Shown: positions 35,671 through 45,235, counted from the stretch's first letter. The stretch is DNA of 64,000 bases from an uncultured Methanoregula sp. (GCF_963678795.1 NZ_OY787453.1:1240001-1304000); one strand, 5' to 3'. Notes: generated by a model from the sequence alone, not told the origin. Made by a program: numbers and translations.

Positions 35671-36504
35671 ATGAAATTAACGAATACCAGTTCAAGGGCA
35701 GTCGTTCTCATCATGATAGTGGTATCGGTGATCGGGCTCATCATGAGTCCGGTCAGCGCCGCGGCTGCAGTCTCCCTATCAGGAACGAATGCAGGGGCAG
35801 GAACTCCTGCCGGAAACGCTGCTGCACATCATATGTTTAACAGTACTCAACAGACTGCGCGGCTCCAGGCCGTTCTCGTCAACCTCAGCCGGCAGGACGT
35901 GGATGTCAGCGCGGCACAAGCCGATATCGCAGCAGGTAACACGAGCGCAGCTGCCCGGTGGCTCATGACCTATTCCAAAGACCACCCCGCCTCCAAGGCG
36001 ACGGACAGCACCCGCCAGCATGTGGTTAATGCCACCGCTCAGGCAGAGCGACTCAAAAATGAAGTGACAAAACTCTCACAGCAGGGTGTGGATGTTACCA
36101 AAGTGCTCGCCGATCTTACTGCGGGCAACACTCCCGGGGCGATGAAGGATCTGATGGCCCTTCACAAGGATCGCCCGGCTCCGGTGGTAAATACTACCCA
36201 GCAGGCACAACGGCTCCAGACCCGCATCACCCGGCTCGCTCAGCAGGGTGTTGATGTGAACGAGGTGAAGGCTGATCTTACTTCCGGGAATGTGAAAGCA
36301 GCGATGCAATGGATGGCGGCGTACTCCAAAGCACATCCTCCCGTCCAGTCCGGTAACGGGGCAGCCCTGCGCAGCAGTAACAGTACACAATGGCAGAAAG
36401 GTGGTTCGTTCCAGCCGCACATCCCGGGTTCCGGTAACCAGACGGTATCCCATCCGCGGCTCACAGCCCGGCAGGGCACACCTGCACGGACATCGGGAGC
36501 GTAA
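35671..36504 (+). CDS. Exported protein with three ~50-residue repeats
   Basis: 277 residues from ATG 35671; signal peptide VVLIMIVVSVIGLIMSPVSA. Three repeats at about 58-106, 121-169 and 176-222 each read T-x-Q-x-x-R-L then L-[S/A]-[R/Q]-Q-x-[V]-D-V-x-x-x-x-A-D-[I/L]-x-[A/S]-G-N-x-x-[A/G]-A ending K-D/A-[H/R]-P. The tail is Ser/Gly/Thr-rich with GSGNQTVSH. Not recognised; helical, surface-exposed. It heads the envelope cluster with the following lipoprotein and PKD gene. Confidence 0.82.
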   Translation: MKLTNTSSRAVVLIMIVVSVIGLIMSPVSAAAAVSLSGTNAGAGTPAGNAAAHHMFNSTQQTARLQAVLVNLSRQDVDVSAAQADIAAGNTSAAARWLMTYSKDHPASKATDSTRQHVVNATAQAERLKNEVTKLSQQGVDVTKVLADLTAGNTPGAMKDLMALHKDRPAPVVNTTQQAQRLQTRITRLAQQGVDVNEVKADLTSGNVKAAMQWMAAYSKAHPPVQSGNGAALRSSNSTQWQKGGSFQPHIPGSGNQTVSHPRLTARQGTPARTSGA

Positions 36505-36558
36505 TCGTCGTTTCATCATTTTTTTCAGGCAATAAAATTCCGATATGAGGTAATACCC

Positions 36559-37011
36559 ATGAAAAAAAACACAATCATCGTACTTCTTGCTGCAGCTATA
36601 ATCGTAGCCGGTATCTTCACGGCCGGATGTACGCAGGACGCTAGCAGCGGATCAACCTCTGCCGGAAACAGCCAGCACTATTCGACTTCCGGCGGGGATA
36701 ACCGTACTTCTGCGGCTGCTGACGGATCCTGGAACAGTGGCTCCAATGGGAACCGCCAGTTCAGCGGGCAGAGTTATCTCACAAACGAAACCCTGCTTGC
36801 TGCCGCAGCCGGTAAACTGGGCGTGTCCGAACAGGATATAAAGAATGCATTGGACAGCACAAAAAATGCAACAAGTGGCCGGCCGGATCTTTCTGCAGCA
36901 GCTCAAAAGATTGGCGTAACCCCACAGCAGCTTACTGATGCTCTGGGAATTCGTACCGGTGGCCGCATCAGAAGCGGGGGGTATAATGCAAATCAGACCC
37001 CGGGACAATGA
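36559..37011 (+). CDS. Lipoprotein with two helical repeats
   Basis: 150 residues. Signal peptide (MKKNTIIVLLAAAIIVAG) ending in a lipobox-like FTAGC, Ser/Gly/Asn-rich linker (SSGSTSAGNSQHYSTSGG), then two related segments, LLAAAAGKLGVSEQDIKNAL and LSAAAQKIGVTPQQLTDAL, that look like small helical repeats. Lipid-anchored outside the membrane. Followed by the PKD gene, whose start overlaps its end. Function unknown. Confidence 0.82.
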   Translation: MKKNTIIVLLAAAIIVAGIFTAGCTQDASSGSTSAGNSQHYSTSGGDNRTSAAADGSWNSGSNGNRQFSGQSYLTNETLLAAAAGKLGVSEQDIKNALDSTKNATSGRPDLSAAAQKIGVTPQQLTDALGIRTGGRIRSGGYNANQTPGQ

Positions 37012-38230
37012 GACGCCGGCGTATATTTACGGCAGGATTCTATCCGCCCACTCATTTTTGACGCTCTGCCTTACCCTCTTTTTTATTGCAGTTATCATCT
37101 TGCCGGCAAGTGCCGATGATACCACGGTTACAACAACAGCAACCACCGTGCCGGTAACCCCGGCGACCACATCCCAGATAACCACTGCAACTACCATACC
37201 TGCGACCACGGCGACTACAACCGTAGTGACAACTGCTGCCACGACTGCACCGGCAACAACTACTACTACGGTAGTTGCGACAACAGCAACAACGGTTCCG
37301 GTAACAACGACCACGACCGCACTGCCGTCGCCGGTTGCGGGCTTTTATGGCAGTCCGGCTTCAGGTACTCTCCCACTCGTTGTTCAGTTCACTGACACGT
37401 CTGCTAATACCCCCACGACATGGTCATGGGATTTTAGCGACGGGAATACCAGCGCGAGCCAGAACCCCTCAAACACCTACGCAACTGCAGGGAATTACAC
37501 GGTGTCCCTCACCGTGACCAATGCAGCGGGCAGCGACACTGCCACCCAGACCGGTTACATCAACGTAAATAGCGTCATGGTTGCACCGGTTGCTTCGTTT
37601 TCCGTATCAGGCACAACCGGTACTGCGTCGCTCACGATTCAGTTTACCGACACGTCAACGAATTCACCTTAAGTATGGACCTGGAATTTTGGTGATGGTG
37701 GGATAAGTACTGAACAAAATCCGTCACATACTTACACGACTCCAGGGATCTATACCGTGGTACTCACCGTTGCGAACTCCGCCGGGAGCAACCAGGCAAC
37801 ACAATCTGATTACATTATTGTGAGCACTGCACCGGTCGCTGCGATAACACCTGCAGCAATCGCCACGTCCACACCGGCACCCGAATTCCCGGCAATTTCC
37901 TTCAGCGGGACCCCCATATCCGGAACCGCTCCTCTTAACGTGCAGTTCGAAGTGTCAACATCCGGGTCCCCGACATCCTGGTCATGGGATTTCGGTGACG
38001 GCGGTTCCAGCACAGAACGCGACCCCTCGTATTCGTATGTGATCCCCGGCACGTACACGGTTACCCTTACCGCGAAGTATCCGTATGGCAACAAACCGGT
38101 CACAAAGTCATCATACATCACGGTGACTGCAGGCTCACATTCTACCAGTTCCCCGATTCCACCCCTTATTCCACTGGGCGCAATCGGGATTGCAGGGTTT
38201 ATCCTGATTGCGGGCAGGAAACGACTCTGA
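36986..38230 (+). pseudogene. PKD-domain surface protein gene broken by an in-frame TAA
   Basis: One continuous frame of 414 residues apart from a TAA at 37670-37672. Signal-like stretch (LTLCLTLFFIAVIILPASA), a Thr-rich spacer, then PKD-like domain 1 (SWDFSDGNTSASQNPSNTY), domain 2 cut by the stop (FTDTSTNSP then stop, resuming VWTWNFGDGGISTEQNPS) and domain 3 (SWDFGDGGSSTERDPS), ending in a C-terminal helix (IPLGAIGIAGFILIAG plus RKRL). The stop sits where domain 1 has TTWSW, and flanks align without a frameshift, so it is a nonsense change, a recoding site or a sequencing error. PKD repeats mediate surface adhesion. Confidence 0.75.
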
Positions 38231-38884
38231 TGCAAACCATCTGCCCGTCAGGTTATCCCGTTCAATTGATGGAATGCCCGTACAATATGGGAAACACGGT
38301 CGCCCTTTATGAATACCTTCCCGGTTTATGTTGGATTCATTGCTCTCAATATAGGAAAGTATTTGAAACAAAATGTTAAAGATACTATACAAATATCGGT
38401 GTAGTGTTACGCTGGTATTTGCAGCACAGCCATATGAACACCCGAAAACAAAGACCCCAACAAGCACAACTTCCTCATGAATCAGCACCTTTTTCCCTCC
38501 AACGTCAGGGACGGGGATTTTCCCCGGATTTTTTTAATACTAAACTCCTGATGGAAAAAATTGGCCTGCTCTTCCATCACGATGTATATCACGGGAATAC
38601 AGCGATGCAGCAGACGGGCATTCTCATAAAGCCGGACATGGTCCGGAACTTCCTGGCATGGAGGTAACCCCACATCCTGGAAACAGCGAGTCTCGAATCG
38701 CACCTTACGGGTTCCGGCAATCAGACCGCCTCAAACCTGTCGTTCTCCGGGACAGGGCACAAGCTGGGATCTGATTAATCCGCTCGTTATCATTCCACAA
38801 AACCGGAAGCGGAGCTGCTTTTAGGCTATCAAATTTAAATGTCATTACAACGGGATACCATGAAAAAAAAATACATTCTATCTC
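38231..38884. other. Intergenic region
   Basis: 654 bases without a supported gene. It holds AT-rich promoter-like DNA (about 38380-38400, GATACTATACAAATATC) and one phrase, GGGTTCCGGCAATCAGACCG near 38709, resembling the GSGNQT coding of the repeat protein at 35671; possibly a remnant. Confidence 0.35.
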
Positions 38885-39307
38885 ATGAACGGATGCATTG
38901 CCATCATCCTTCTTGCAATTTTCTGGTATTCGATGGAGATTCATAATCCTCTCTTCATCGAAGCTGCCTTTGTCATCGGGGTTGTGATCGTGTACGTGGT
39001 CCGGAAAAGGGTTACCGACCTGATCGATGATGAACGCAGTGCGAAGATCACCGGGCAGGCAACACTACGTACGTTCCAGGTTTTCTGGGTCGGGTTCTCT
39101 GTCCTCTCGATCGGAGCCGTCATGGAAATCCTCTATATCCCGGAATTTTCCCGGGAACGTTTCCTGGGACGGTCCTTAGGAGTCCTCACACCAAGGATAC
39201 TGGGATACTACCAGCTGGGACTGCTCTGCCTGATGATCTTCCTTTACATCGGGTTCCGGATGTACTATGCCCGGAAATACGGGGACTGGGAATCCGATGA
39301 AGAATAA
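38885..39307 (+). CDS. DUF2178-like membrane protein
   Basis: 140 residues with helices at CIAIILLAIFWYSMEI, FIEAAFVIGVVIVYVV, FQVFWVGFSVLSIGAVMEI and LGLLCLMIFLYIGF. The KRVTDLIDDERSAKITGQA loop matches DUF2178 proteins. It overlaps the XRE regulator gene by 11 bases, a pairing found in many archaea; the regulator may control this membrane protein. Function unknown. Confidence 0.85.
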   Translation: MNGCIAIILLAIFWYSMEIHNPLFIEAAFVIGVVIVYVVRKRVTDLIDDERSAKITGQATLRTFQVFWVGFSVLSIGAVMEILYIPEFSRERFLGRSLGVLTPRILGYYQLGLLCLMIFLYIGFRMYYARKYGDWESDEE

Positions 39308-39515
39308 GATCAAAGTCTTCAGGGCAATGCATGATCTCACGCAGGAAGATCTCGCAGAGGCCATCGGTGTAACCCGGCAGACTATCCTTGCGATCGAAAA
39401 CAGAAAATACATTCCCTCGCTCGACCTGGTATTCAGGATCTCCCGGTACTTCAACGTAAACGTTGAAGATGTATTCAGTTATGATGAAGGCCACGATACG
39501 ATCGACATAGATTGA
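39297..39515 (+). CDS. XRE-family HTH regulator (72 aa)
   Basis: Compact helix-turn-helix: MKNKIKVFRAMHDLTQEDLA then EAIGVTRQTILAIENRKYIP, and C-terminal DLVFRISRYFNVNVEDVFS. This size and layout match YozG-type repressors. Start chosen at 39297 within the DUF2178 end. Likely local autoregulator. Confidence 0.9.
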   Translation: MKNKIKVFRAMHDLTQEDLAEAIGVTRQTILAIENRKYIPSLDLVFRISRYFNVNVEDVFSYDEGHDTIDID

Positions 39516-39689
39516 ACTCTTTTCCTCTCAATAAAATCCCAGGTACGTTTCCGCAGTTGTCCCCCAGAGGGAATGGTTGGAACGTACGGTCATATACTCG
39601 GAAGCAAAAACCGTCATAAAGATGACCGGCGCGGAATGTTGAGCATGCTGAAATCGGGATAAAAGAGAGAATTGGAAAAAAATTCCCTG

Positions 39690-39866
39690 TTATGTTATTT
39701 TCTCGTTGACTAGGTACCCGGCCCCGGAGAGGAAGACGATAAAGACGATTATTGCAGCCAGGTACGCAAATGCCGCCATTATCACCATGGGCAATACTGC
39801 AAGCAGTACGATCAGGATAAAAAAGCCGATCAGGCCGATAACCACATCAAGAAGTCGTGCATCCAT
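39690..39866 (-). CDS. 58-residue membrane protein
   Basis: From CAT 39864-39866 to the TAA at 39690-39692. Two long hydrophobic helices (VVIGLIGFFILIVLLAVLP; AAFAYLAAIIVFIVFLSG) with charged ends (MDARLLD, NEKIT). Codon use and hydrophobicity look real. No family recognised. Confidence 0.65.
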   Translation of the reverse strand: MDARLLDVVIGLIGFFILIVLLAVLPMVIMAAFAYLAAIIVFIVFLSGAGYLVNEKIT

Positions 39867-39985
39867 CAGGAGAATTTTCGCTTCCCGGGAATAAAGGTTT
39901 ATCGACGAAATCCTTTTTCATAATCCCGCCCAACTACCTGCCAGGACTACTGTGTCCTTCTCCATAAAATCTCCGGAGCCGTATC

Positions 39986-40531
39986 ATGAACGATCCTGCA
40001 CAGGAACGCACGCTTGTACTTGAAACCCTGAAGAGCGCGATGGAGCAGCTTGAAAAAAGCCTCAACGCAGTCCTCATTCCCCCCGGGGGAATATCGTTCG
40101 GTTATGCTATACGGGGGGCGCGGGACAGCGGTGGAATCGCAGCGATATCCGGGCGGATCTCCCTTACTCCCTGCAAGAGTTCTCCCTCCGGTGGAACCTG
40201 TGCGTTTGGTGCAGAAGAAGAGATCGCCCGGATCATCCTGACGGCGATGAAGTTCGATCCACGGATGCGCAGTGCTGCCTCTCTTGCGTACTCATCGCGG
40301 GTAAAAACGGTACTGTGCGATGACCTGTTCCTTGAATCAGCATCCTGCCGGAGTGGCGCAGGTCCCACAACAAGCACGATGGACTGGGGTATTGCGTCCT
40401 GCAGCCGGAAGGGAGTACCTGACGTGATCTTCCGGGATGAACAGGATCCGGCCGGTTCCCGCACCATCCTCTTTGGTGAGAAACCGGCCGACGTTCTTAA
40501 CAATATCATTATGTGCTCAAAACGCATTTAA
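39986..40531 (+). CDS. thiN: Stand-alone ThiN-like protein (thiamine-phosphate synthase family)
   Basis: 181 residues. Conserved ThiN phrases: ILTAMKFDPRMRSAASLAYS, then TMDWGIASCSRKGVPDVIFRD and SRTILFGEKPADVLNNI. ThiN makes thiamine phosphate from HMP-PP and HET-P, and is usually fused to ThiD or, in ThiR regulators, to an HTH; here neither partner is attached. Enzyme or vitamin-binding role is therefore open. Precedes rps17e. Confidence 0.85.
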   Translation: MNDPAQERTLVLETLKSAMEQLEKSLNAVLIPPGGISFGYAIRGARDSGGIAAISGRISLTPCKSSPSGGTCAFGAEEEIARIILTAMKFDPRMRSAASLAYSSRVKTVLCDDLFLESASCRSGAGPTTSTMDWGIASCSRKGVPDVIFRDEQDPAGSRTILFGEKPADVLNNIIMCSKRI

Positions 40532-40557
40532 CATATAGAATTCTTGAGGAATCTCAC

Positions 40558-40749
40558 ATGGGAATAAAACCGTCATACATAAAATCACTCGGTACAGAGC
40601 TTCTGGCCAAGCAGCGGGACAATTTCTCGAACAGCTTCGATGAGAACAAACAGCAACTCGGAGCATCAGCGGTTATCGGGAGCAAGCGTGTAAGGAATCG
40701 CGTCGCCGGATACATTACAAGAAAAATAAATACCAAAAGACGCTCATAA
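40558..40749 (+). CDS. rps17e: Ribosomal protein eS17
   Basis: 63 residues matching archaeal eS17: IKPSYIKSLGTELLAKQRDN and GASAVIGSKRVRNRVAGYIT. Small-subunit protein. Start 40558 chosen as the family Met. Confidence 0.95.
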   Translation: MGIKPSYIKSLGTELLAKQRDNFSNSFDENKQQLGASAVIGSKRVRNRVAGYITRKINTKRRS

Positions 40750-40757
40750 CCCTATTC

Positions 40758-41726
40758 ATGTTTGAAGGTGTCCTTCCAGCAATCATTACCCCTTTTAAAA
40801 GAAACTCTGCAATGGGCCTGGATATCCAGGGTCTCAGTCGCAATATCGAGTTTCTTCTTTCCTGTGGCATCCACGGGATTGTGCCCTGCGGTTCGACCGG
40901 AGAGTCAGCGACTCTCACGTTCGAGGAACACGAGAAAGTCGTTGCCCTTACCGTGGATAAGGTAAATGGCAAGATCCCGGTCCTTGCCGGGACGGGTTCC
41001 AACAACACTGCCGAAGCGATCCGGCTCACGAAGGCGGCGAAGGACATCGGTGCGGACGGGGTGCTCGTCATCAGTCCGTACTACAACAAGCCCAACCGGT
41101 CCGGTCTTATCAAGCACTACACGAAACTGGCTGACCTCGACATTCCCGTTGTAATGTACAATGTTCCGGGCAGGACCGGCCAGAACCTTGAACCAGATCT
41201 TGTTGCCGAACTGGCAGCGCACCCGAATATCGTGGGGGTCAAGGAAGCAAGCGGCAACATTGGCCAGATTTCAAGGATCATCGAAGCAACGCAGGACGAG
41301 GACTTCCTTGTCATCTCCGGCGATGACAACATAACGCTCCCTATCATGGCCCTTGGCGGTGCGGGTGTCATATCCGTGGCAGCCAACGTTGACCCTAAAG
41401 GCATGGTTGCAATGTACGATGCCATGAAGCAGGGTGATTACCAGAAAGCACTCGTGAAACATTTCGCGCTCTCGCCCCTCTTCCGCTCGATGTTCATTGA
41501 CACGAACCCGATCCCGGTGAAAAAGGCAGTCGAACTGATCGGTCTTGCCGGCGGCCCGGTACGGCTCCCGCTCGATGAACTTGATGAGAAGAAGACCGAA
41601 CAACTGAAAAAAGTCCTTGCGTATCTCTCAGTAAAAACGGCAGTAAAGCCAAAGGCCCCAGGAAAGAAGCCGGCGACCGTGAAATCTGCAAGGAAGAAGC
41701 CCGCAGCAAAACCAAACCGGCGGTGA
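40758..41726 (+). CDS. dapA: 4-hydroxy-tetrahydrodipicolinate synthase DapA with Lys-rich tail
   Basis: 322 residues; most family members are near 290. Condenses pyruvate and aspartate semialdehyde (lysine/DAP path). Schiff-base Lys in IVGVKEASGN, Tyr in VVMYNVPGRTG, and the N-terminal GVLPAIITPF. The extra 30 residues after about 291 are basic and Pro-rich (KPKAPGKKPATVKSARKKPA), like the miniprotein at 7393. Follows rps17e; dapB follows by 7 bases. Confidence 0.95.
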   Translation: MFEGVLPAIITPFKRNSAMGLDIQGLSRNIEFLLSCGIHGIVPCGSTGESATLTFEEHEKVVALTVDKVNGKIPVLAGTGSNNTAEAIRLTKAAKDIGADGVLVISPYYNKPNRSGLIKHYTKLADLDIPVVMYNVPGRTGQNLEPDLVAELAAHPNIVGVKEASGNIGQISRIIEATQDEDFLVISGDDNITLPIMALGGAGVISVAANVDPKGMVAMYDAMKQGDYQKALVKHFALSPLFRSMFIDTNPIPVKKAVELIGLAGGPVRLPLDELDEKKTEQLKKVLAYLSVKTAVKPKAPGKKPATVKSARKKPAAKPNRR

Positions 41727-41733
41727 TCCGGCC

Positions 41734-42501
41734 ATGATAAAAGTGGTTGTCTGCGGGGCATCCGGCCGTATGGGCCAGACACTTGGCCGCATGGTGAAAG
41801 AATCAAAAGATCTCGAACTGGTGGGCGGGATTAATCTCAAGCCCGGTTCATTTTTCGGTGTTGATATTGTCGAATCAAAGGATGCGGAGCAACTCCTGAA
41901 AAGAACAAAGGCCGATGTACTTATCGATTTCACCGTGGCGGGCGCAGCGGTCGAGAACGTGAAGATGGCCGCGCGCAACAAGGTGGCGCTTGTTGTCGGG
42001 ACTACCGGGTTTACACCCGAGCAGCGATCCGTGATGGAGAAAGCGATCAACGGGAATGTCCCCGCGGTCATATCCTCCAATTTCTCTGTGGGGGTGAACA
42101 TCTTCTGGCAGATTCTCCGTGATGCCGGAAAACTCCTGAAGGATTACGATATAGAAGTGATTGAGGCCCACCACCGCAATAAAAAAGATGCACCGAGCGG
42201 CACAGCAAAGACCATTCTCCAGATCCTCGACGAGAGTGCCGGCTCCCGCGAGAAGATGTACGGTCGTGAAGGAATGACCGAACGGAAGAACGAGATCGGC
42301 GTCCATGTCATTCGCGGAGGGGACATTGTCGGTGACCACAAGGTCATGTTCTCGAAGAATTACGAGACTATCGAACTCTCTCACCGTGCGTACGACCGGT
42401 CGGTCTTTGCAAGCGGGGCACTGCACGCAACCCGCTGGGTTGTTGGCAAAAAACCCGGCATTTACGGCATGAATGATGTCCTGAACCTGATAAAAAAATA
42501 A
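41734..42501 (+). CDS. dapB: 4-hydroxy-tetrahydrodipicolinate reductase
   Basis: 255 residues. NAD(P)-binding VVCGASGRMGQTLGRM and active-site EAHHRNKKDAPSGTA (His and Lys). Reduces the DapA product. Second gene of the dap pair. Confidence 0.97.
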   Translation: MIKVVVCGASGRMGQTLGRMVKESKDLELVGGINLKPGSFFGVDIVESKDAEQLLKRTKADVLIDFTVAGAAVENVKMAARNKVALVVGTTGFTPEQRSVMEKAINGNVPAVISSNFSVGVNIFWQILRDAGKLLKDYDIEVIEAHHRNKKDAPSGTAKTILQILDESAGSREKMYGREGMTERKNEIGVHVIRGGDIVGDHKVMFSKNYETIELSHRAYDRSVFASGALHATRWVVGKKPGIYGMNDVLNLIKK

Positions 42502-42683
42502 TTTTTTTGGCCGGTTCAGATTCTTTTTATTGGATTGGGGATTTCTGGTTGTCTGCATATACGAATCTCTTTTTTCCAATGCCTTTTTTGCGAGCATAAT
42601 TCGTAAAATGCGATTTTTCACCCGGTTTTTGGATGTCCGGATAGAAACCTATTTTTTGTCTTTTGTAAAACATATACGATGGA

Positions 42684-42866
42684 GTGAACGAGTTGGTAGC
42701 AATTGTTGACACCAATAAATGTACCGGATGCGAAACCTGCGTGAGTGAATGCCCGGCTTCGGCAATCGCCATGGAGAGCGACAAGGCAAAAGTTGACAAG
42801 GATATGTGCGTAGACTGCCAGACCTGTGTTGATGCCTGCCCGGCAGAAGCTATCCACATGGAATAA
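42684..42866 (+). CDS. 2[4Fe-4S] ferredoxin, 60 aa
   Basis: Two CxxCxxCxxxCP motifs: CTGCETCVSECP and CVDCQTCVDACP. Starts at GTG 42684 in a purine-rich context (a TTG nine bases later is possible). Bacterial-type low-potential electron carrier for CO2 reduction. It has its own promoter region. Confidence 0.95.
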   Translation: MNELVAIVDTNKCTGCETCVSECPASAIAMESDKAKVDKDMCVDCQTCVDACPAEAIHME

Positions 42867-43111
42867 AAATTCCGGATATTTTTCTCCGTTGTCAATTTTT
42901 CTCTGACGGGTACACCCGGGACGGACTTCTGCGGCAGTACCTTGTTTTCGGATCTATCACTGTTGTCCGGCTGGTCCGGAAACCACGGTTTTGGGAAATT
43001 TTTATTGAACCCTGCAAATAATTCCAAAAAACAACGTTTTTATCCCGGCAGGTGAAATGGGATTTTACAACCCGCCATTACTACGAAACGGGAATCACAC
43101 ACTAAACAGGA

Positions 43112-44140
43112 ATGACACCTATGATCAATGTTGGAGTGCTCGGTGCAACGGGCGCGGTTGGTCAGCGATTCGTTGAACAGTTATCAAATCATCCCTGGTT
43201 CAATCTATCGACCCTCGCCGCTTCCGAACGCAGTGCGGGAAAGCCTTATGAAAAGGTTGTAAAATGGCGTCTTGAATCGCCATTCCCCGAAAAGATAGCT
43301 AAGGTAAAAGTCGTGCCCACATCCCCCAAGGCGATGAAAGATGTCGATCTCGTCTTCTCCGCCCTGCCGGCAGAAATTGCAACCGATGTGGAATCAGAAT
43401 TTGCCGATGCAGGTATCGCTGTCTGCAGTAATGCGAGTTCCCACCGGATGCGGCCGGATATCCCGCTGGTTGTCCCGGAAGTAAACCCGGAACACCTCGG
43501 TCTTATCGATGTCCAGAAGGATGCAGGACGTGACGGGTTCATTGTCACAAACCCGAACTGCTCCACCATCATGATGGTTACGGCCCTCGCACCTCTCCGG
43601 TCGTTTAAGTTTACCGACGTCCGCGTTGCAACCATGCAGGCAATATCGGGAGCCGGCTTTGAAGGCGTGGCAGCGATGGCGATCTACGACAACGTCATCC
43701 CCTATATTGGCAAGGAAGAGGAGAAGATGGAGACGGAGGCCGTTAAGATCATGGGCACGCTCAAAGGCAAAAAAGTTGTAAACGCTCCCTTCAAAGTCAG
43801 TGCCAGCTGCCACCGTGTCCCGGTCATTGACGGGCATACCATGGCAGTATGGGTGGATATCAAGGAACCGGTCGAAAAACTCAAAAAAGCATTCCGGGAT
43901 TACAAACCCCCGATCAAGGGTCTTCCCACCCAGCCAAAGGAATCCATCCACTTCTTCGAGGAGGAAAACGACCGGCCCCAGCCACGTCTCGACCGTATGC
44001 GTGGTGACGGCATGACCGTATCGGTGGGACGTTTACGGGAAGGAATACGGTTCATGGCCATGGGCCATAATACCATCCGCGGTGCTGCTGGCGCAAGCGT
44101 AATGAATGCAGAACTGATCGTTAAGAAGAAGTACCTCTGA
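43112..44140 (+). CDS. asd: Aspartate-semialdehyde dehydrogenase
   Basis: 342 residues. NADP-binding GVLGATGAVGQRF, catalytic Cys in TNPNCSTIM, and ISGAGFEG plus SASCHRVPVIDGH. Reduces aspartyl-phosphate to the branch metabolite for lysine, threonine and methionine. Start may be 43112 or 43121. Confidence 0.96.
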   Translation: MTPMINVGVLGATGAVGQRFVEQLSNHPWFNLSTLAASERSAGKPYEKVVKWRLESPFPEKIAKVKVVPTSPKAMKDVDLVFSALPAEIATDVESEFADAGIAVCSNASSHRMRPDIPLVVPEVNPEHLGLIDVQKDAGRDGFIVTNPNCSTIMMVTALAPLRSFKFTDVRVATMQAISGAGFEGVAAMAIYDNVIPYIGKEEEKMETEAVKIMGTLKGKKVVNAPFKVSASCHRVPVIDGHTMAVWVDIKEPVEKLKKAFRDYKPPIKGLPTQPKESIHFFEEENDRPQPRLDRMRGDGMTVSVGRLREGIRFMAMGHNTIRGAAGASVMNAELIVKKKYL

Positions 44141-44153
44141 TTTGGTGTAACCT

Positions 44154-44435
44154 ATGCAGCAGTTGAAAGAGAATACAGTATTCGTCGGCAACAAGCCGGT
44201 AATGAACTACGTACTTGCAGTAGTAACACAATTCAACAACGGTGCGGAACAGGTAGCGATCAAAGCCCGGGGCAAGGCAATCTCCCGGGCTGTTGATACT
44301 GCTGAAATTGCGCTGAACCGGTTCCTCGAAGGTGTTTCGAAAAAAGAGATCATAACGTCTACCGAAGTCATTGATACGGATACCGGAAAGACCAATGTCT
44401 CTTCAATCGAGATCATCCTGACAAATGTAAAATAA
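44154..44435 (+). CDS. albA: DNA/RNA-binding protein Alba
   Basis: 93 residues. N-terminal [16 protein letters not shown] and [17 protein letters not shown] are diagnostic of Alba; the Lys near residue 15 and the beta-hairpin bind nucleic acid. Chromatin protein; 13 bases after asd. Confidence 0.95.
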   Translation: MQQLKENTVFVGNKPVMNYVLAVVTQFNNGAEQVAIKARGKAISRAVDTAEIALNRFLEGVSKKEIITSTEVIDTDTGKTNVSSIEIILTNVK

Positions 44436-44528
44436 ATTTTTGTCGGTCCGGCAACTACTTTGGCATTTTCCGACGACATGCAGCAGTACCCAAAACCATT
44501 TAAGCGGACTTCACGAAACTATTATGCT

Positions 44529-45029
44529 ATGCGAGCCCGTGCCATCGCGCTGCTTTTCCTGATTCTGGCCGCCTGTATCGTGGCCCCTGTTCTCGCAGCC
44601 AATGAAGATCGCTACGGGTACATCAAAGTTGAAGATGTGATGGTACAGCTCGATAACGGAACCGCTGTCATTCATGTAAATTACACTGTCGATGAAAGCA
44701 CCCGCTTTATCTTTTTTCTTTTCGGAAAACAGGACCTGAAAAACAAGCTCCTCAAAATTCTCAATTATGATGATGCCCGGATGAGATCCATAAACCTGTC
44801 GAGAGCAGAATTTGTTGTCGACGATGCTGCGCTCTCCTACGGTGATGGGATTTACTGGTATCCCTCCCACGACTTCAATGTCGCGATACCTACCCTGACG
44901 GTAAAAACCCCCCAGACAACGAAAAATTTCACCATGGCAAAACAATTCCCCGCGGGTCTGGGATATTTTGCTGAGGCTGATCACTCCATATCCGGTGCCG
45001 GAAAAAAATCAACACCTGTCCAGCGCTGA
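44529..45029 (+). CDS. Exported protein of unknown function, 166 aa
   Basis: ATG 44529 begins the signal peptide (RARAIALLFLILAACIVAPVLA). Mature part has an alternating-strand section (YGYIKVEDVMVQLDNGTAVI) and RFIFFLFGKQDLKNK; no membrane anchor at the end. Not recognised. A Met at 44460 in frame would put a hydrophilic extension before the signal. Confidence 0.78.
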   Translation: MRARAIALLFLILAACIVAPVLAANEDRYGYIKVEDVMVQLDNGTAVIHVNYTVDESTRFIFFLFGKQDLKNKLLKILNYDDARMRSINLSRAEFVVDDAALSYGDGIYWYPSHDFNVAIPTLTVKTPQTTKNFTMAKQFPAGLGYFAEADHSISGAGKKSTPVQR

Positions 45030-45235
45030 TAATCGTCAGCAGGCGCACCTGTTTTATTCCTGATCAACGGAACCCTGCCGGCACATTGCCGGCACATTGC
45101 CGGGGTTTGTTGTGCGGAGATGATCCCCTGTATTTCCTTTCCAGATGCGGGAAATACCTGAACGGCTGACCGGCAGATATCCGGACAGTATCCAACAAAA
45201 CAGAAACCGGAAAAAAGGGAAAAACAGGATATGTT

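Noticed and set aside
37670..37672. Stop read through as pyrrolysine or selenocysteine in the PKD gene
   Set aside because: The codon is TAA; pyrrolysine uses TAG and selenocysteine TGA.
38404..38667. 87-residue frame before DUF2178
   Set aside because: No ribosome site, poor codon pattern, and no recognisable domain.
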